Assembly (NCBI RefSeq): GCF_029194005.1
Contig: NZ_JARFVA010000006.1
Location: forward strand, 124,001 to 188,000
DNA: 64,000 nucleotides
Reading direction: 5' to 3'
Origin: Flagellimonas okinawensis
GTDB taxonomy: Bacteria > Bacteroidota > Bacteroidia > Flavobacteriales > Flavobacteriaceae
The stretch's first letter is position 1. The number at the start of each line of letters is the position of its first letter. Of this stretch, positions 1 through 9,555 are shown piece by piece. Below the pieces are notes generated by a model. The model searched no databases and was not told the origin of the DNA. It saw only the letters and a program-made list of their open reading frames with translations. The position numbers and the translations under genes were made by a program.

Positions 1-212
1 TCCTGCTCTATTTCCTCCGTAGTCTTTTTAATGGAAAAATCGATCGGTGCATACAGGTTTTCGTATTGCCAGGGCTTGCCTTTCTGAAAGTCATATTTGA
101 ACTTGCCCCCTTTGGGGAAAAAGAATACGATAAGGGCCACCGAGACCACATAAAGGAAATACTTGTAGACCAGTGACTGATGTTTGTAAACGTTATCCAA
201 AGTTTTTCCCAT
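1..212 (-). CDS. 7TM-HD family phosphohydrolase (PgpH-like), N-terminal fragment
   Basis: This is the first 70 codons of a minus-strand gene cut by the left edge. The ATG is at 212. The translation starts MGKTLDNVYKHQ, has one hydrophobic stretch at about residues 17-33, and then a basic segment containing FPKGGKFKYDFQKGKPWQYE. That segment is typical of the N-terminus of Bacteroidota 7TM-HD proteins, which carry an extracellular domain, seven membrane helices and a cytoplasmic HD domain related to the c-di-AMP phosphodiesterase PgpH. The HD domain lies outside the window, so its catalytic residues cannot be checked. The gene is divergent from the thiolase at 326. Confidence 0.72.
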   Translation of the reverse strand, partial: MGKTLDNVYKHQSLVYKYFLYVVSVALIVFFFPKGGKFKYDFQKGKPWQYENLYAPIDFSIKKTTEEIEQ

Positions 213-325
213 TACCAAATTCTGTTAGCATCAAAAATAGAAAATATATATAACAAAGGTGTTGATTACGACCGCTATCGGTTTGCATTTAATTTTAGTA
301 TTTTCGCAGGAGTAAAAATGCACAT

Positions 326-1501
326 ATGAGAAAAGTAGTAATCGTTTCCGCTGCCAGAACCCCAATTGGGAGTTTTATGGGAGCGCTATCCAGTGTTCCT
401 GCACCAAGATTGGGCGCAGTGGCCATTAAAGGTGCCTTGGACAAAATTGGTCTAAAGCCAGAACTTGTTGAAGAAGTATTGATGGGGAATGTGGTACAGG
501 CAGGAACCGGTCAGGCTCCCGCCAGACAGGCCGCCATCTACGCCGGCATCCCAAATACGGTGCCGTGTACCACGGTGAACAAGGTATGCTCCTCAGGAAT
601 GAAAACGATTATGCAGGGGGCCCAGTCCATTGCCCTGGGCGATAACGCTATCGTTGTGGCCGGTGGTATGGAAAACATGAGCATGATTCCCCACTACGTG
701 CACATGAGAACAGGGACCAAGTTCGGTCCCGCCACCTTGGTAGATGGAATGCAGAGGGACGGACTGGTGGATGCCTACGACCAAAACGCAATGGGCGTAT
801 GTGCCGATGCCTGTGCCACGAAATACGAATTTAGCAGGGAAGACCAAGATGCCTTTGCCATACAGTCCTACCAACGCTCAGCGGAGGCATGGAAGAACGG
901 TAAGTTCAACAATGAGGTAGTGCCCGTGGAAGTACCGCAAAGAAGGGGTGAACCCATTGTGGTAAGCGAAGATGAGGAATTCAAAAATGTAAAGCTGGAG
1001 AAAGTGCCTGCACTCCGCCCCGCCTTTTCCAAGGACGGGACAGTGACGGCGGCCAATGCCTCCACGATCAATGATGGTGCAGCGGCAGTTGTCTTGATGA
1101 GCGAGGAAAAAGCACAGGAGCTTGGATTGAAGCCCTTGGCAACTATAAAGGGCTATGCGGATGCCGCACATGAACCTGAATGGTTTACGACCGCACCTGC
1201 AAAAGCTTTGCCGAAAGCACTGGACAGAGCAGGGGTCTCCATAGATGATATCGACTTTTTTGAGTTCAACGAGGCCTTTTCCGTTGTCGGGCTTGCCAAT
1301 ATGAAGATATTGGGGCTCAACGATTCCAAAGTGAACGTCAACGGAGGAGCCGTATCCCTGGGACACCCACTGGGTTGTTCCGGTGCAAGGATCACCATTA
1401 CCCTGTTGAACATACTGGAACAGAACAATGCCAAGTTGGGAGCAGCGGCCATCTGCAATGGTGGTGGAGGTGCTTCTTCAATTGTTTTGGAAAGAAATTA
1501 G
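326..1501 (+). CDS. Acetyl-CoA C-acetyltransferase (thiolase)
   Basis: A 391-residue thiolase, the usual length for the biosynthetic/degradative acetyl-CoA acetyltransferase family. It reversibly condenses two acetyl-CoA to acetoacetyl-CoA, or cleaves 3-ketoacyl-CoA, in the cytoplasm. All three catalytic elements are visible: nucleophile Cys88 in NKVCSSGMK, His347 in [12 protein letters not shown] and Cys377 in CNGGGG; the NEAF motif is also present. The ATG at 326 gives the standard [15 protein letters not shown] start. The NlpC/P60 gene begins 20 nt downstream, so the two may be co-transcribed, although no functional link is obvious. Acetyl-CoA acetyltransferase versus a broader 3-ketoacyl-CoA thiolase cannot be separated from sequence alone. 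Confidence 0.93.
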   Translation: MRKVVIVSAARTPIGSFMGALSSVPAPRLGAVAIKGALDKIGLKPELVEEVLMGNVVQAGTGQAPARQAAIYAGIPNTVPCTTVNKVCSSGMKTIMQGAQSIALGDNAIVVAGGMENMSMIPHYVHMRTGTKFGPATLVDGMQRDGLVDAYDQNAMGVCADACATKYEFSREDQDAFAIQSYQRSAEAWKNGKFNNEVVPVEVPQRRGEPIVVSEDEEFKNVKLEKVPALRPAFSKDGTVTAANASTINDGAAAVVLMSEEKAQELGLKPLATIKGYADAAHEPEWFTTAPAKALPKALDRAGVSIDDIDFFEFNEAFSVVGLANMKILGLNDSKVNVNGGAVSLGHPLGCSGARITITLLNILEQNNAKLGAAAICNGGGGASSIVLERN

Positions 1502-1521
1502 TGATTCAATCCGTACCGTAA

Positions 1522-2274
1522 ATGCAATATGGAATTTGTCCCCTAAGCATTGTTCCTATCCGAACAATTCCTGACGATTGCTCTGAAATGACCTCTCAAT
1601 TATTGTACGGGGAACATTTCAAGGTGTTGGAAAGCAGGAAGAAATGGAGCAGGATCCGGACAGCTTACGACAATTTTGAGGGTTGGATATCCAACCAACA
1701 ATTTACCATAATCCCCGAGCAGGTATACAATGATCTGGAGTCGTTGGAAGAGCGCCAAATCTGTTCGGATATCATATCGCATATCTGTACTTCGGACGGG
1801 ATGCTCTTACCTATATTGATGGGATCCATGATAAACCCAGGTGCCATACCGGGACATCAATTCGAAGGAAAGGTCGACTCGGGCAAAAAGACCAAGGAAA
1901 ACTTGGTGAACACGGCCCTTCTTTATTTAAAGGCTCCCTTTTTATCGGGCGGAAAAACCCCGTTCGGTATAGACGGTTCGGGCTTTGCACAGATGGTCTA
2001 TAAAATTAATGGCCATTCCCTCTCAAGGACGGAAGAAGCCCAATCCAAACAAGGGGAAGCACTGAGTTTTATCGAAGAGAGCGAACCTGGCGACCTGGCA
2101 TTTTTTGACAACAATGAGGGCGTGATAGACCACGTGGGAATCATCCTGAAGGACAATTACATCATCCATGTCAACGGCCATGTAAGGATCGATCGCATCG
2201 ATCATACGGGCATCTTCAATTCCGATGAAAAATTATATACCCATCAATTGAGGGTCATCAAAAAAGTGATATAA
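1522..2274 (+). CDS. SH3-NlpC/P60 (C40) protein with Cys-to-Gly at the active site
   Basis: A 250-residue protein with the Bacteroidota C40 layout: an N-terminal SH3-like region (about residues 1-65), a linker, and an NlpC/P60 domain (about 125-235). Family members are cell-wall endopeptidases cutting D-Glu/diaminopimelate bonds. The diagnostic motif is normally DCSGF; here it is DGSGF (Asp151-Gly152-Ser153), so the nucleophile is missing. The codon is GGT at 1975-1977, one base from TGT. The partner histidines are kept (His204 in IDHVGIIL, His216). No classical signal peptide is visible, so its location is uncertain. Either the protein is a non-catalytic binder or there is a base error. It sits 20 nt after the thiolase and ends at a strong terminator. 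Confidence 0.85.
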   Translation: MQYGICPLSIVPIRTIPDDCSEMTSQLLYGEHFKVLESRKKWSRIRTAYDNFEGWISNQQFTIIPEQVYNDLESLEERQICSDIISHICTSDGMLLPILMGSMINPGAIPGHQFEGKVDSGKKTKENLVNTALLYLKAPFLSGGKTPFGIDGSGFAQMVYKINGHSLSRTEEAQSKQGEALSFIEESEPGDLAFFDNNEGVIDHVGIILKDNYIIHVNGHVRIDRIDHTGIFNSDEKLYTHQLRVIKKVI

Positions 2275-2277
2275 AAA

Positions 2278-2305
2278 AGCCCCGAATTATCGGGGCTCTT
2301 TTTTT
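2278..2305 (+). terminator. Rho-independent terminator, probably bidirectional
   Basis: An 8-bp GC-rich stem (AGCCCCGA at 2278-2285 pairing with TCGGGGCT at 2290-2297), a 4-nt loop and a run of seven T at 2299-2305. An A-run precedes the stem, so it can also serve the convergent minus-strand gene ending at 2322. Confidence 0.9.
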
Positions 2306-2321
2306 AAGGGAATCCTTGATA

Positions 2322-3584
2322 TTATTCTCCCAAAAGCTTTTTGATTCTCATGAAGTTTTCATTGTCTCCCAATGCTCCATAAATGTTTTTCAATTGGGTA
2401 AGGATGCTTTCATTGTCCGGGTTGCTCTGAAGGGCATCCTCCAAAACATTTGCACCTTCTCTGAACAAGCTGTCCTTTTTATCCTTCAACTCGTCATATT
2501 TGGCGATATCCGCTTTGGAAGTACCCAAGGCGTTCATTTCATCGATCAAGCCGTTACCTTCGTTTACATATGTTGTGGAAAGGTTCAATAATGCATTGAT
2601 ATAACCCGGGTCAATGGCCAATGCTTTTTTATAGGCATCCCTTGCATCTTCCAAGTTACCTTGCTCCATGTTGATCACACCGATGTTGTACAAAAGATCG
2701 GCATTGTCAGGGGCCATGGCAGAAGCCTGTCCCATCAAATCCTTGAACTTGTCCTTATCGCCAATGGCATAATATAGGTTGGCCTCTCCGAGTACCAAGT
2801 TTACATCATCAGGATTTTCCGCCCTTGCATCCGCATAAGCCTCGATCGCTCTCTCATTGTCTCCCATTTGTTGGTAGATCAAAGCAATGTTCTTAACGAT
2901 TTCTGGTTTTTTGGACGGGCTCACCTCCTCTTTGGGATCTTTGTGGGTACCTGCTTTCACATAAAGGTCACGAGTGGCCTTGTCCATGCTTTCAGTTTCA
3001 CCGGACTCTACGTTTACAGCAGTATAGGTTACGGACTCACCACTATAATCCACATCTTTTAGCTCTTTGTAGTATTTTAGCGCTTCTTCGTAATCCTGTG
3101 CGTTTACTGCGCTACTTGCCGCATAATAAAGATACACGGTGTCCTTTGGGCTAAGTGTGTAGCTCATGTACAACTTTTCGGCAGCTTCGCTGAACCTTTT
3201 GTTGTTGTTGTCCTCTACGGCAGAGTTTACTAAATCGGCGGTCATCTGCCCCATTTTTTCCTGTGCCACGGAAGTATATTTGGACTTACCGCTGGCTTCT
3301 TCCACTTCGATTACCTTGTTATAGGCATCCAAAGCCGATTGGAAAGCGGACACATCGCCCTTTTTGGCCAATTCGTAATTTGCATTTCCCAGAAGTGCAT
3401 AATACTCGGCCTGCTCTTTGTCCTTGGCTGAATCGATCAAGGAAGCTGCGCTTGTCAATGCTGCTTTCGCTGCTGCGGCATCACCATCCTTTAAAGCCTT
3501 TTCCGCCGTCTTCATCTCATCCTTTTGAGCAAAACCCAATGTGGACACTCCAATGGCTAGTAGTATTAATATTCTTGTTCTCAT
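2322..3584 (-). CDS. Secreted tetratricopeptide-repeat protein
   Basis: A 420-residue protein with an N-terminal signal peptide (hydrophobic LILLAIGVSTLGFA, cleavage likely after FA near residue 19) followed by several TPR units. Clear TPR signatures include NIALIYQQMGDNERAIEAYADA and YNIGVINMEQGNLEDARDAY, and further helical repeats occupy about residues 25-150. It is probably a periplasmic scaffold. I do not recognise a specific function. It lies 48 nt downstream of gyrA on the same strand and may be read from the gyrA transcript; the terminator at 2278-2305 closes the unit. Confidence 0.82.
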   Translation of the reverse strand: MRTRILILLAIGVSTLGFAQKDEMKTAEKALKDGDAAAAKAALTSAASLIDSAKDKEQAEYYALLGNANYELAKKGDVSAFQSALDAYNKVIEVEEASGKSKYTSVAQEKMGQMTADLVNSAVEDNNNKRFSEAAEKLYMSYTLSPKDTVYLYYAASSAVNAQDYEEALKYYKELKDVDYSGESVTYTAVNVESGETESMDKATRDLYVKAGTHKDPKEEVSPSKKPEIVKNIALIYQQMGDNERAIEAYADARAENPDDVNLVLGEANLYYAIGDKDKFKDLMGQASAMAPDNADLLYNIGVINMEQGNLEDARDAYKKALAIDPGYINALLNLSTTYVNEGNGLIDEMNALGTSKADIAKYDELKDKKDSLFREGANVLEDALQSNPDNESILTQLKNIYGALGDNENFMRIKKLLGE

Positions 3585-3632
3585 GTTAAAAATTGAAATT
3601 TATTTAGTGTTTATCGATTATTACTTGATTAT

Positions 3633-6161
3633 TTATTCTTTATCGTCCGTATTGGTATCAATAGCCGTGCCATCTTCTCCATTGACCTCGATATCCCTGA
3701 TATCCTCACCGTCCATCGGGTCATCTTCCTTCATGACCTTGGCGACCGCCGCAATGGAATCGTTGTCCTTTAGATTGATCAAGCGTACACCTTGCGTCGC
3801 CCTTCCCATAACCCTAAGATTTTCAACACCCATTCTGATAGCGATACCTGATTTATTGATGATCATCAGATCATCGGTATCCGTAACATTCTTGATCGCG
3901 ACAAGGCCTCCTGTCTTATCGGTGATGGAAATGGTCTTTACACCTTTACCACCCCTATTGGTGACCCTGTAGTCCTCTATATTGGATCGCTTACCATAAC
4001 CCCTTTCGGACACCACAAGGATGTCGTCCTCAAAATTATGTACGGACACCATTCCTACGACCTCATCGTTGTCGTCCGCCAAAGTGATGCCACGAACACC
4101 TGATGCATTTCTGCCCATTGGTCTTGTTTTGGATTCCTCGAAACGGATGGCCTTTCCTGATTTGAGGCCCAGGAATATTTGGCTGGTACCTGTGGTCAAT
4201 TTAGCTTCCAATAGTTCGTCACCATCACGAACGGTGATGGCATTGATACCATTTTGACGCGGTCTGGAATACTGTTCCAAAGGTGTCTTTTTGACGGTAC
4301 CCTTCTTGGTTGCCATGATCACAAAATGACTGTTCACGTACTCTTCGTCCTTGAGGTCCTGGGTACAGATAAAGGCCTTCACCTTGTCATCTTGTTCGAT
4401 ATTGATAAGGTTTTGGATCGCCCTTCCCTTTGATGTCCTGCTTCCTTCCGGAATTTCAAACACCCTCATCCAGAAACATTTTCCATTCTGAGTGAAGAAC
4501 AACATGTATTGGTGGTTGGTACCAACGAAAAGGTGCTCCAAAAAGTCCTCATTTCGAGTTGAGGATGCCTTCTGGCCCACTCCTCCCCTGTTTTGTGTCT
4601 TATATTCGGACAGTGGCGTTCTTTTGATGTATCCAGCGTGCGAAATTGTAATGACCACCTGCTCGTCCGGTATCATATCCTCTATACTCAGATCACCTCC
4701 CGCATAATTGATCTCCGATCTTCTATCATCACCATACTTTTCCTTGACCTCGAGCAGCTCATCTTTGATGATCTGCATTCTTCGCTCCTTCTTTTCTAGA
4801 ATATCCTTCAGGTCCTCGATGGTCTTCAATAACTCTGCGTGCTCTTCGCGCAATTTGTCCTGTTCCAGTCCCGTAAGTTGGCGCAAACGCATTTCAACAA
4901 TGGCCTTGGCCTGTACTTCGGTCAGTTTGAAACGTTCGATCAAATTGTTACGTGCCTCCTCAACATTGGAAGACCCCCTTATGATGGCGATGACCTCGTC
5001 AATATTGTCCGAGGCTATGATCAGCCCTTCAAGGATATGAGCACGGTCTTCGGCCTTTTTCAGCTCGAACTTGGTCCTACGGACCACGACCTCGTGCCTA
5101 TGCTCCACAAAATGGTGGATGATGTCCTTAAGGTTCAAGAGCTCGGGCCTACCGTTGACCAAAGCAATATTATTGACACTGAAAGAGGATTGCAAAGCCG
5201 TGTACTTGTACAACATATTGAGTACAATGTTCGGTATGGCATCACGCTTTAGGATATATACGATCCGCATACCGTTCCGGTCGGATTCGTCCCTGATGGT
5301 GGAAATGCCCTCTATCTTTTTCTCGTTGACCAGTTCGGCGGTCTTTTTGATCATATCCGCCTTGTTAACCTGGTACGGGATTTCGGTGACCACGATGCTT
5401 TCCTTGCCCTGTACCTCCTCAATGGTGGCCTTGGCACGCATCACTACGCGGCCCCTTCCCGTATGGAACGCTTCTTTTACACCATCGTAACCGTAGATGA
5501 TTCCCCCGGTCGGGAAATCCGGTGCTTTGATATGTGTAATGAGCTCATCGATCTCGATATCATGGTTGTCTATATAGGCTACGGTGCCATCCACGACCTC
5601 GGAAAGGTTGTGTGGCGGCATATTGGTGGCCATACCTACTGCGATTCCCGATGCACCGTTCACCAAAAGGTTAGGGATCCGGGTAGGCAAGACCGTGGGC
5701 TCCTCGATGGTATCATCGAAATTGAGCTGATGATCAACGGTATCCTTATCGATATCGGCCAACATCTCCTCTGCGATCTTGCGCATCTTGGCCTCGGTAT
5801 AACGCATGGCCGCCGGACTGTCCCCATCGATCGAACCGAAGTTACCCTGGCCATCGACCAACATATACCTCAAGCTCCATTCCTGGGCCATTCGAACCAT
5901 GGTATCGTATACGGAAGAATCACCATGGGGATGATACTTACCCAATACCTCCCCGACGATACGGGCGGATTTTTTATGCGAACTATTGGACCTTACACCT
6001 AGATCGTGCATTCCGTAGAGCACTCTTCGGTGAACAGGCTTTAAACCATCACGAACATCTGGCAGGGCACGTGACACAATGACCGACATTGAATAATCAA
6101 TGTAGGCAGATTTCATCTCATCCTCTATGTTGATAGGAATTAACTTTTCTCCTTCCGCCAT
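3633..6161 (-). CDS. gyrA: DNA gyrase subunit A
   Basis: 842 residues. GyrA cuts and rejoins DNA in the A2B2 gyrase complex, introducing negative supercoils. The catalytic tyrosine is Tyr121 in [10 protein letters not shown]. The quinolone-resistance region reads [12 protein letters not shown], with Ser82 and Asp86 at the positions of E. coli Ser83 and Asp87, so it has the sensitive-type residues. The GyrA box appears as QNRGGVGQ, which supports gyrase rather than topoisomerase IV. The C-terminal beta-pinwheel is followed by an acidic tail (about the last 35 residues), common in Bacteroidota. The gene is divergent from clpC across a 261-bp gap in which I found no convincing consensus promoter for either gene. 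Confidence 0.97.
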   Translation of the reverse strand: MAEGEKLIPINIEDEMKSAYIDYSMSVIVSRALPDVRDGLKPVHRRVLYGMHDLGVRSNSSHKKSARIVGEVLGKYHPHGDSSVYDTMVRMAQEWSLRYMLVDGQGNFGSIDGDSPAAMRYTEAKMRKIAEEMLADIDKDTVDHQLNFDDTIEEPTVLPTRIPNLLVNGASGIAVGMATNMPPHNLSEVVDGTVAYIDNHDIEIDELITHIKAPDFPTGGIIYGYDGVKEAFHTGRGRVVMRAKATIEEVQGKESIVVTEIPYQVNKADMIKKTAELVNEKKIEGISTIRDESDRNGMRIVYILKRDAIPNIVLNMLYKYTALQSSFSVNNIALVNGRPELLNLKDIIHHFVEHRHEVVVRRTKFELKKAEDRAHILEGLIIASDNIDEVIAIIRGSSNVEEARNNLIERFKLTEVQAKAIVEMRLRQLTGLEQDKLREEHAELLKTIEDLKDILEKKERRMQIIKDELLEVKEKYGDDRRSEINYAGGDLSIEDMIPDEQVVITISHAGYIKRTPLSEYKTQNRGGVGQKASSTRNEDFLEHLFVGTNHQYMLFFTQNGKCFWMRVFEIPEGSRTSKGRAIQNLINIEQDDKVKAFICTQDLKDEEYVNSHFVIMATKKGTVKKTPLEQYSRPRQNGINAITVRDGDELLEAKLTTGTSQIFLGLKSGKAIRFEESKTRPMGRNASGVRGITLADDNDEVVGMVSVHNFEDDILVVSERGYGKRSNIEDYRVTNRGGKGVKTISITDKTGGLVAIKNVTDTDDLMIINKSGIAIRMGVENLRVMGRATQGVRLINLKDNDSIAAVAKVMKEDDPMDGEDIRDIEVNGEDGTAIDTNTDDKE

Positions 6162-6422
6162 GCTTTTTTACTATTGATTTTTTGTGGTTAAATTATCATG
6201 GCAATATACAGAAAATAGCAGCCTTTATAACGCTTTGCGAATACTTTATTAAAAAAATTATCAACATTGCGGGTATTATCAAGATTGTGATAATAAAGCT
6301 TTGTTAAATAGCGGAAAAACCTGAATTATTCCGACATTTACAACTACTTTGTCGAATAAGGGTATGGTATTTGACCACCGTAACAATACTTTTATTAATT
6401 TTAATTGCTGAAAAAGAAACGT

Positions 6423-8981
6423 ATGGACGACAATTTTTCCCCCCGCGTAAAGGACGTTATAGCATACAGCAAGGAAGAAGCCCTGAGACTGGGCCATGAC
6501 TTTATTGGCACAGAACACCTTATGCTAGGTCTTTTGAGAGACGGGAATGGCAAGGCCATAAATATATTGGATGCACTAGATGTGGATTTGGACCACCTGC
6601 GTAGAAAGGTGGAAATCCTGAGTCCGGCCAATCCGAATACTGGAACGATACAAAAGGACAAGAAGAACCTTCACCTGACCCGCCAAGCGGAACGGGCCTT
6701 GAAGACCACCTTCTTGGAAGCTAAGCTTTTCCAAAGTTCTTCCATCAACACGGCGCACCTATTGCTCTGCATCCTCAGGAACGAAAATGATCCAACAACC
6801 AAGTTGTTGCACAAACTGAAAGTGGACTATGACAATGTCAAGGAACAGTTCAAGTCCATGATCACCAGTGACGACGACTACATAGACACGCCCCAAGCGG
6901 AATCTTTCCCCGGGGACACTGATGATATGGGAGATAGCAAAGAAAGCTCCTTCGGCTCCGGAGGCGCTTCCCAAAAAGGAAACAAAAAGTCCAAAACCCC
7001 GGTATTGGACAACTTCGGAAGGGATCTGACCCGTTTGGCCGAAGAGAACAAATTGGACCCCGTTGTGGGCAGGGAAAAGGAGATCGAACGTGTTTCCCAA
7101 ATACTGAGCAGAAGGAAAAAGAACAATCCACTGCTTATTGGGGAACCCGGTGTCGGTAAGAGCGCCATTGCGGAGGGCCTGGCCTTGCGCATCATCAACA
7201 AAAAGGTATCAAGGATACTTTACAACAAACGCGTGGTAACACTTGACCTGGCCTCTTTGGTGGCGGGAACCAAATACCGCGGACAGTTCGAAGAACGTAT
7301 GAAAGCCGTGATGAACGAACTGGAGAAGAACGACGACATCATTCTGTTCATTGATGAGATACACACCATTGTAGGTGCTGGTGGTGCAACGGGAAGCCTG
7401 GACGCTTCCAATATGTTCAAACCGGCATTGGCAAGAGGGGAAATTCAATGTATCGGAGCGACCACATTGGACGAATACAGACAGTACATCGAAAAAGATG
7501 GCGCCCTGGAACGTCGTTTCCAAAAGGTAATGGTAGAACCCACTTCCGTGGAGGAGACCATCGAAATATTGATGAACATCAAAGGCAAGTACGAGGAACA
7601 TCACAATGTCAATTATACGGATGATGCCATTATGGCCTGTGTAAAATTGACCAACCGTTACATGACGGACCGCTTTCTACCGGACAAGGCGATTGATGCA
7701 CTGGACGAGGCAGGTTCCAGGGTGCACATCGTCAACATGGATGTGCCCAAGCAGATCCTCGAACTGGAAAGCCAGCTGGAGGATGTACGCGAACTGAAGA
7801 ACAGCGTTGTAAAAAAACAGAAATACGAAGAGGCCGCCAAGCTTAGGGACGACGAAAAACGCCTAGAAAAAGAGTTGGCCACGGCACAAGAACGCTGGGA
7901 AGAAGAAAGCAAACTTCATAGAGAAACCGTATCCGAGGACAATGTTGCCGACGTGGTTTCCATGATGAGCGGAATCCCGGTAAACAGAATTGCCCAGACG
8001 GAAAGCAACAAATTGGCTGAATTGCCGAACCTGATCAAAGGTTTCGTTATTGGTCAAGATGAAGCCGTCTCCAAGGTGGCAAGGGCCATCCAACGTAACC
8101 GTGCAGGACTAAAGGATCCGAACAAACCCATAGGTTCGTTCATTTTCTTGGGACAAACCGGAGTGGGTAAGACCCAATTGGCAAAAATACTCGCCAAGGA
8201 ACTATTTGATTCCGAAGATGCCCTGATCCGTATCGATATGAGCGAATACATGGAAAAGTTCGCCATTTCAAGATTGGTAGGTGCACCTCCGGGATACGTA
8301 GGTTATGAAGAAGGCGGGCAACTCACCGAAAAGGTGCGCCGCAAGCCCTATTCCGTAGTATTATTGGACGAGGTGGAAAAGGCCCACCCAGATGTGTTCA
8401 ATATGTTGCTACAGGTTTTGGACGATGGATTCCTTACCGATAGTTTGGGCCGTAAGATCGACTTCAGGAATACCATCATCATCATGACCTCCAATATAGG
8501 GGCAAGACAATTGAAGGATTTCGGACAAGGTGTCGGTTTTGGTACCGCTGCTAAAAAAGCACAGGCAGATGACCACCAGAAGAGCGTTATCGAAAACGCC
8601 CTCAAAAAGGCCTTCGCCCCTGAATTCCTGAACAGGATCGACGATGTTGTGGTCTTCAATTCATTGGAACGCGAGGACATCCACAAGATCATCGATATCG
8701 AATTGAACAAATTGTACAAAAGGATCAAGGAGATTGGCTACGATTTGAACCTTTCCGACAAGGCCAAGGATTATATCGCCGATAAAGGATTTGACAAACA
8801 ATATGGAGCAAGACCTTTGAAAAGGGCCATCCAGAAGTATATCGAGGATGCACTGGCCGAAGAGATTGTCAACACCAAGCTAGAAGAGGGCGACAGCATT
8901 TTCATGGATCTCAACGAGGAGAAAGAAGAACTCACCATAAAGATCAAGAAGGCGGAAAAATCGCCAGAAGCTGAAAAATAA
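6423..8981 (+). CDS. clpC: ClpC-type AAA+ protease ATPase subunit
   Basis: 852 residues counted from the ATG at 6423 (MDDNFSPRVK); a TTG 18 nt upstream is in frame but the ATG matches the family start. It is the unfoldase of a Clp protease or a disaggregation chaperone. Visible domains: Clp-N double repeat (about 1-145), AAA module 1 with Walker A GEPGVGKS at 240-247, a UVR-like coiled coil containing KKQKYEEAAKLRDDEKRLE, AAA module 2 with Walker A GQTGVGKT at 577-584, and a C-terminal D2-small domain. The UVR element distinguishes ClpC from ClpA and ClpB. No clpP lies nearby. It ends at a strong terminator. Confidence 0.95.
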   Translation: MDDNFSPRVKDVIAYSKEEALRLGHDFIGTEHLMLGLLRDGNGKAINILDALDVDLDHLRRKVEILSPANPNTGTIQKDKKNLHLTRQAERALKTTFLEAKLFQSSSINTAHLLLCILRNENDPTTKLLHKLKVDYDNVKEQFKSMITSDDDYIDTPQAESFPGDTDDMGDSKESSFGSGGASQKGNKKSKTPVLDNFGRDLTRLAEENKLDPVVGREKEIERVSQILSRRKKNNPLLIGEPGVGKSAIAEGLALRIINKKVSRILYNKRVVTLDLASLVAGTKYRGQFEERMKAVMNELEKNDDIILFIDEIHTIVGAGGATGSLDASNMFKPALARGEIQCIGATTLDEYRQYIEKDGALERRFQKVMVEPTSVEETIEILMNIKGKYEEHHNVNYTDDAIMACVKLTNRYMTDRFLPDKAIDALDEAGSRVHIVNMDVPKQILELESQLEDVRELKNSVVKKQKYEEAAKLRDDEKRLEKELATAQERWEEESKLHRETVSEDNVADVVSMMSGIPVNRIAQTESNKLAELPNLIKGFVIGQDEAVSKVARAIQRNRAGLKDPNKPIGSFIFLGQTGVGKTQLAKILAKELFDSEDALIRIDMSEYMEKFAISRLVGAPPGYVGYEEGGQLTEKVRRKPYSVVLLDEVEKAHPDVFNMLLQVLDDGFLTDSLGRKIDFRNTIIIMTSNIGARQLKDFGQGVGFGTAAKKAQADDHQKSVIENALKKAFAPEFLNRIDDVVVFNSLEREDIHKIIDIELNKLYKRIKEIGYDLNLSDKAKDYIADKGFDKQYGARPLKRAIQKYIEDALAEEIVNTKLEEGDSIFMDLNEEKEELTIKIKKAEKSPEAEK

Positions 8982-8995
8982 ATTCGAACACTTTC

Positions 8996-9025
8996 AAAAA
9001 GCTGACCATTAGGTCAGCTTTTTTT
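8996..9025 (+). terminator. Rho-independent terminator of clpC
   Basis: The stem AAAAAGCTGACC (8996-9007) pairs with GGTCAGCTTTTT (9012-9023) around a 4-nt loop and runs into a T-tract, 14 nt after the clpC stop. Confidence 0.92.
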
Positions 9026-9135
9026 ATGTCCTTATTTACCATACATACGATATTTTAACCTTTAATCTATTATTTTTTCGCTGAGTGGCATTCCCAAATA
9101 ATTTCGTACACGAGACACTATAATTACACTTGGGA

Positions 9136-9555
9136 ATGAAAATCACTTCTAAAAAGAAGACCGTGGTGGTACGCGAGTACCAACTGGATATCGGGACCGT
9201 ACAGGTTTTTGACAATTATATGGTCGCTTCTTTTGACGAAGGCGCCACCATCACACTAGAGAGAACCTACCAGATTATCGGGATTTCAGAAATTCATTTT
9301 AGGGACAAGGACTTTGGCTACATAAGCCTCAGACAGAATTCTTATGCAGTGGACCCAACAGTGTACAATTACCTTAGGGGCATGGAAAACCTAAAGGCAT
9401 TCGCCATAGTTTCCAAAAAGGAAATAGACATGCACAACTTCAACATCGAAAAGATGTTCTACAAAAAACCGATGGAGTTCTTTATCGAGTTTGACAACGC
9501 ACTGACCTGGATTCAAAAAAGGCTCAAATCCAAAAAGGGCAGGAACAGCGCTTAA
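9136..9555 (+). CDS. Conserved-looking hypothetical protein, 139 aa
   Basis: I do not recognise this protein. The ATG at 9136 is preferred; a TTG two codons upstream is also in frame. It has no signal peptide or membrane segment and is rich in beta-strand and basic residues (KITSKKKTVVVREYQLD at the start, KKGRNS at the end). The pattern of strand-rich first half and helical end (FIEFDNALTWIQKRLK) could suit a small STAS- or PH-like cytoplasmic domain, but this is only an impression. It follows the clpC terminator, so it is its own transcription unit. Its stop codon shares the palindrome TTAA with the stop of the convergent nnr gene. Confidence 0.75.
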   Translation: MKITSKKKTVVVREYQLDIGTVQVFDNYMVASFDEGATITLERTYQIIGISEIHFRDKDFGYISLRQNSYAVDPTVYNYLRGMENLKAFAIVSKKEIDMHNFNIEKMFYKKPMEFFIEFDNALTWIQKRLKSKKGRNSA

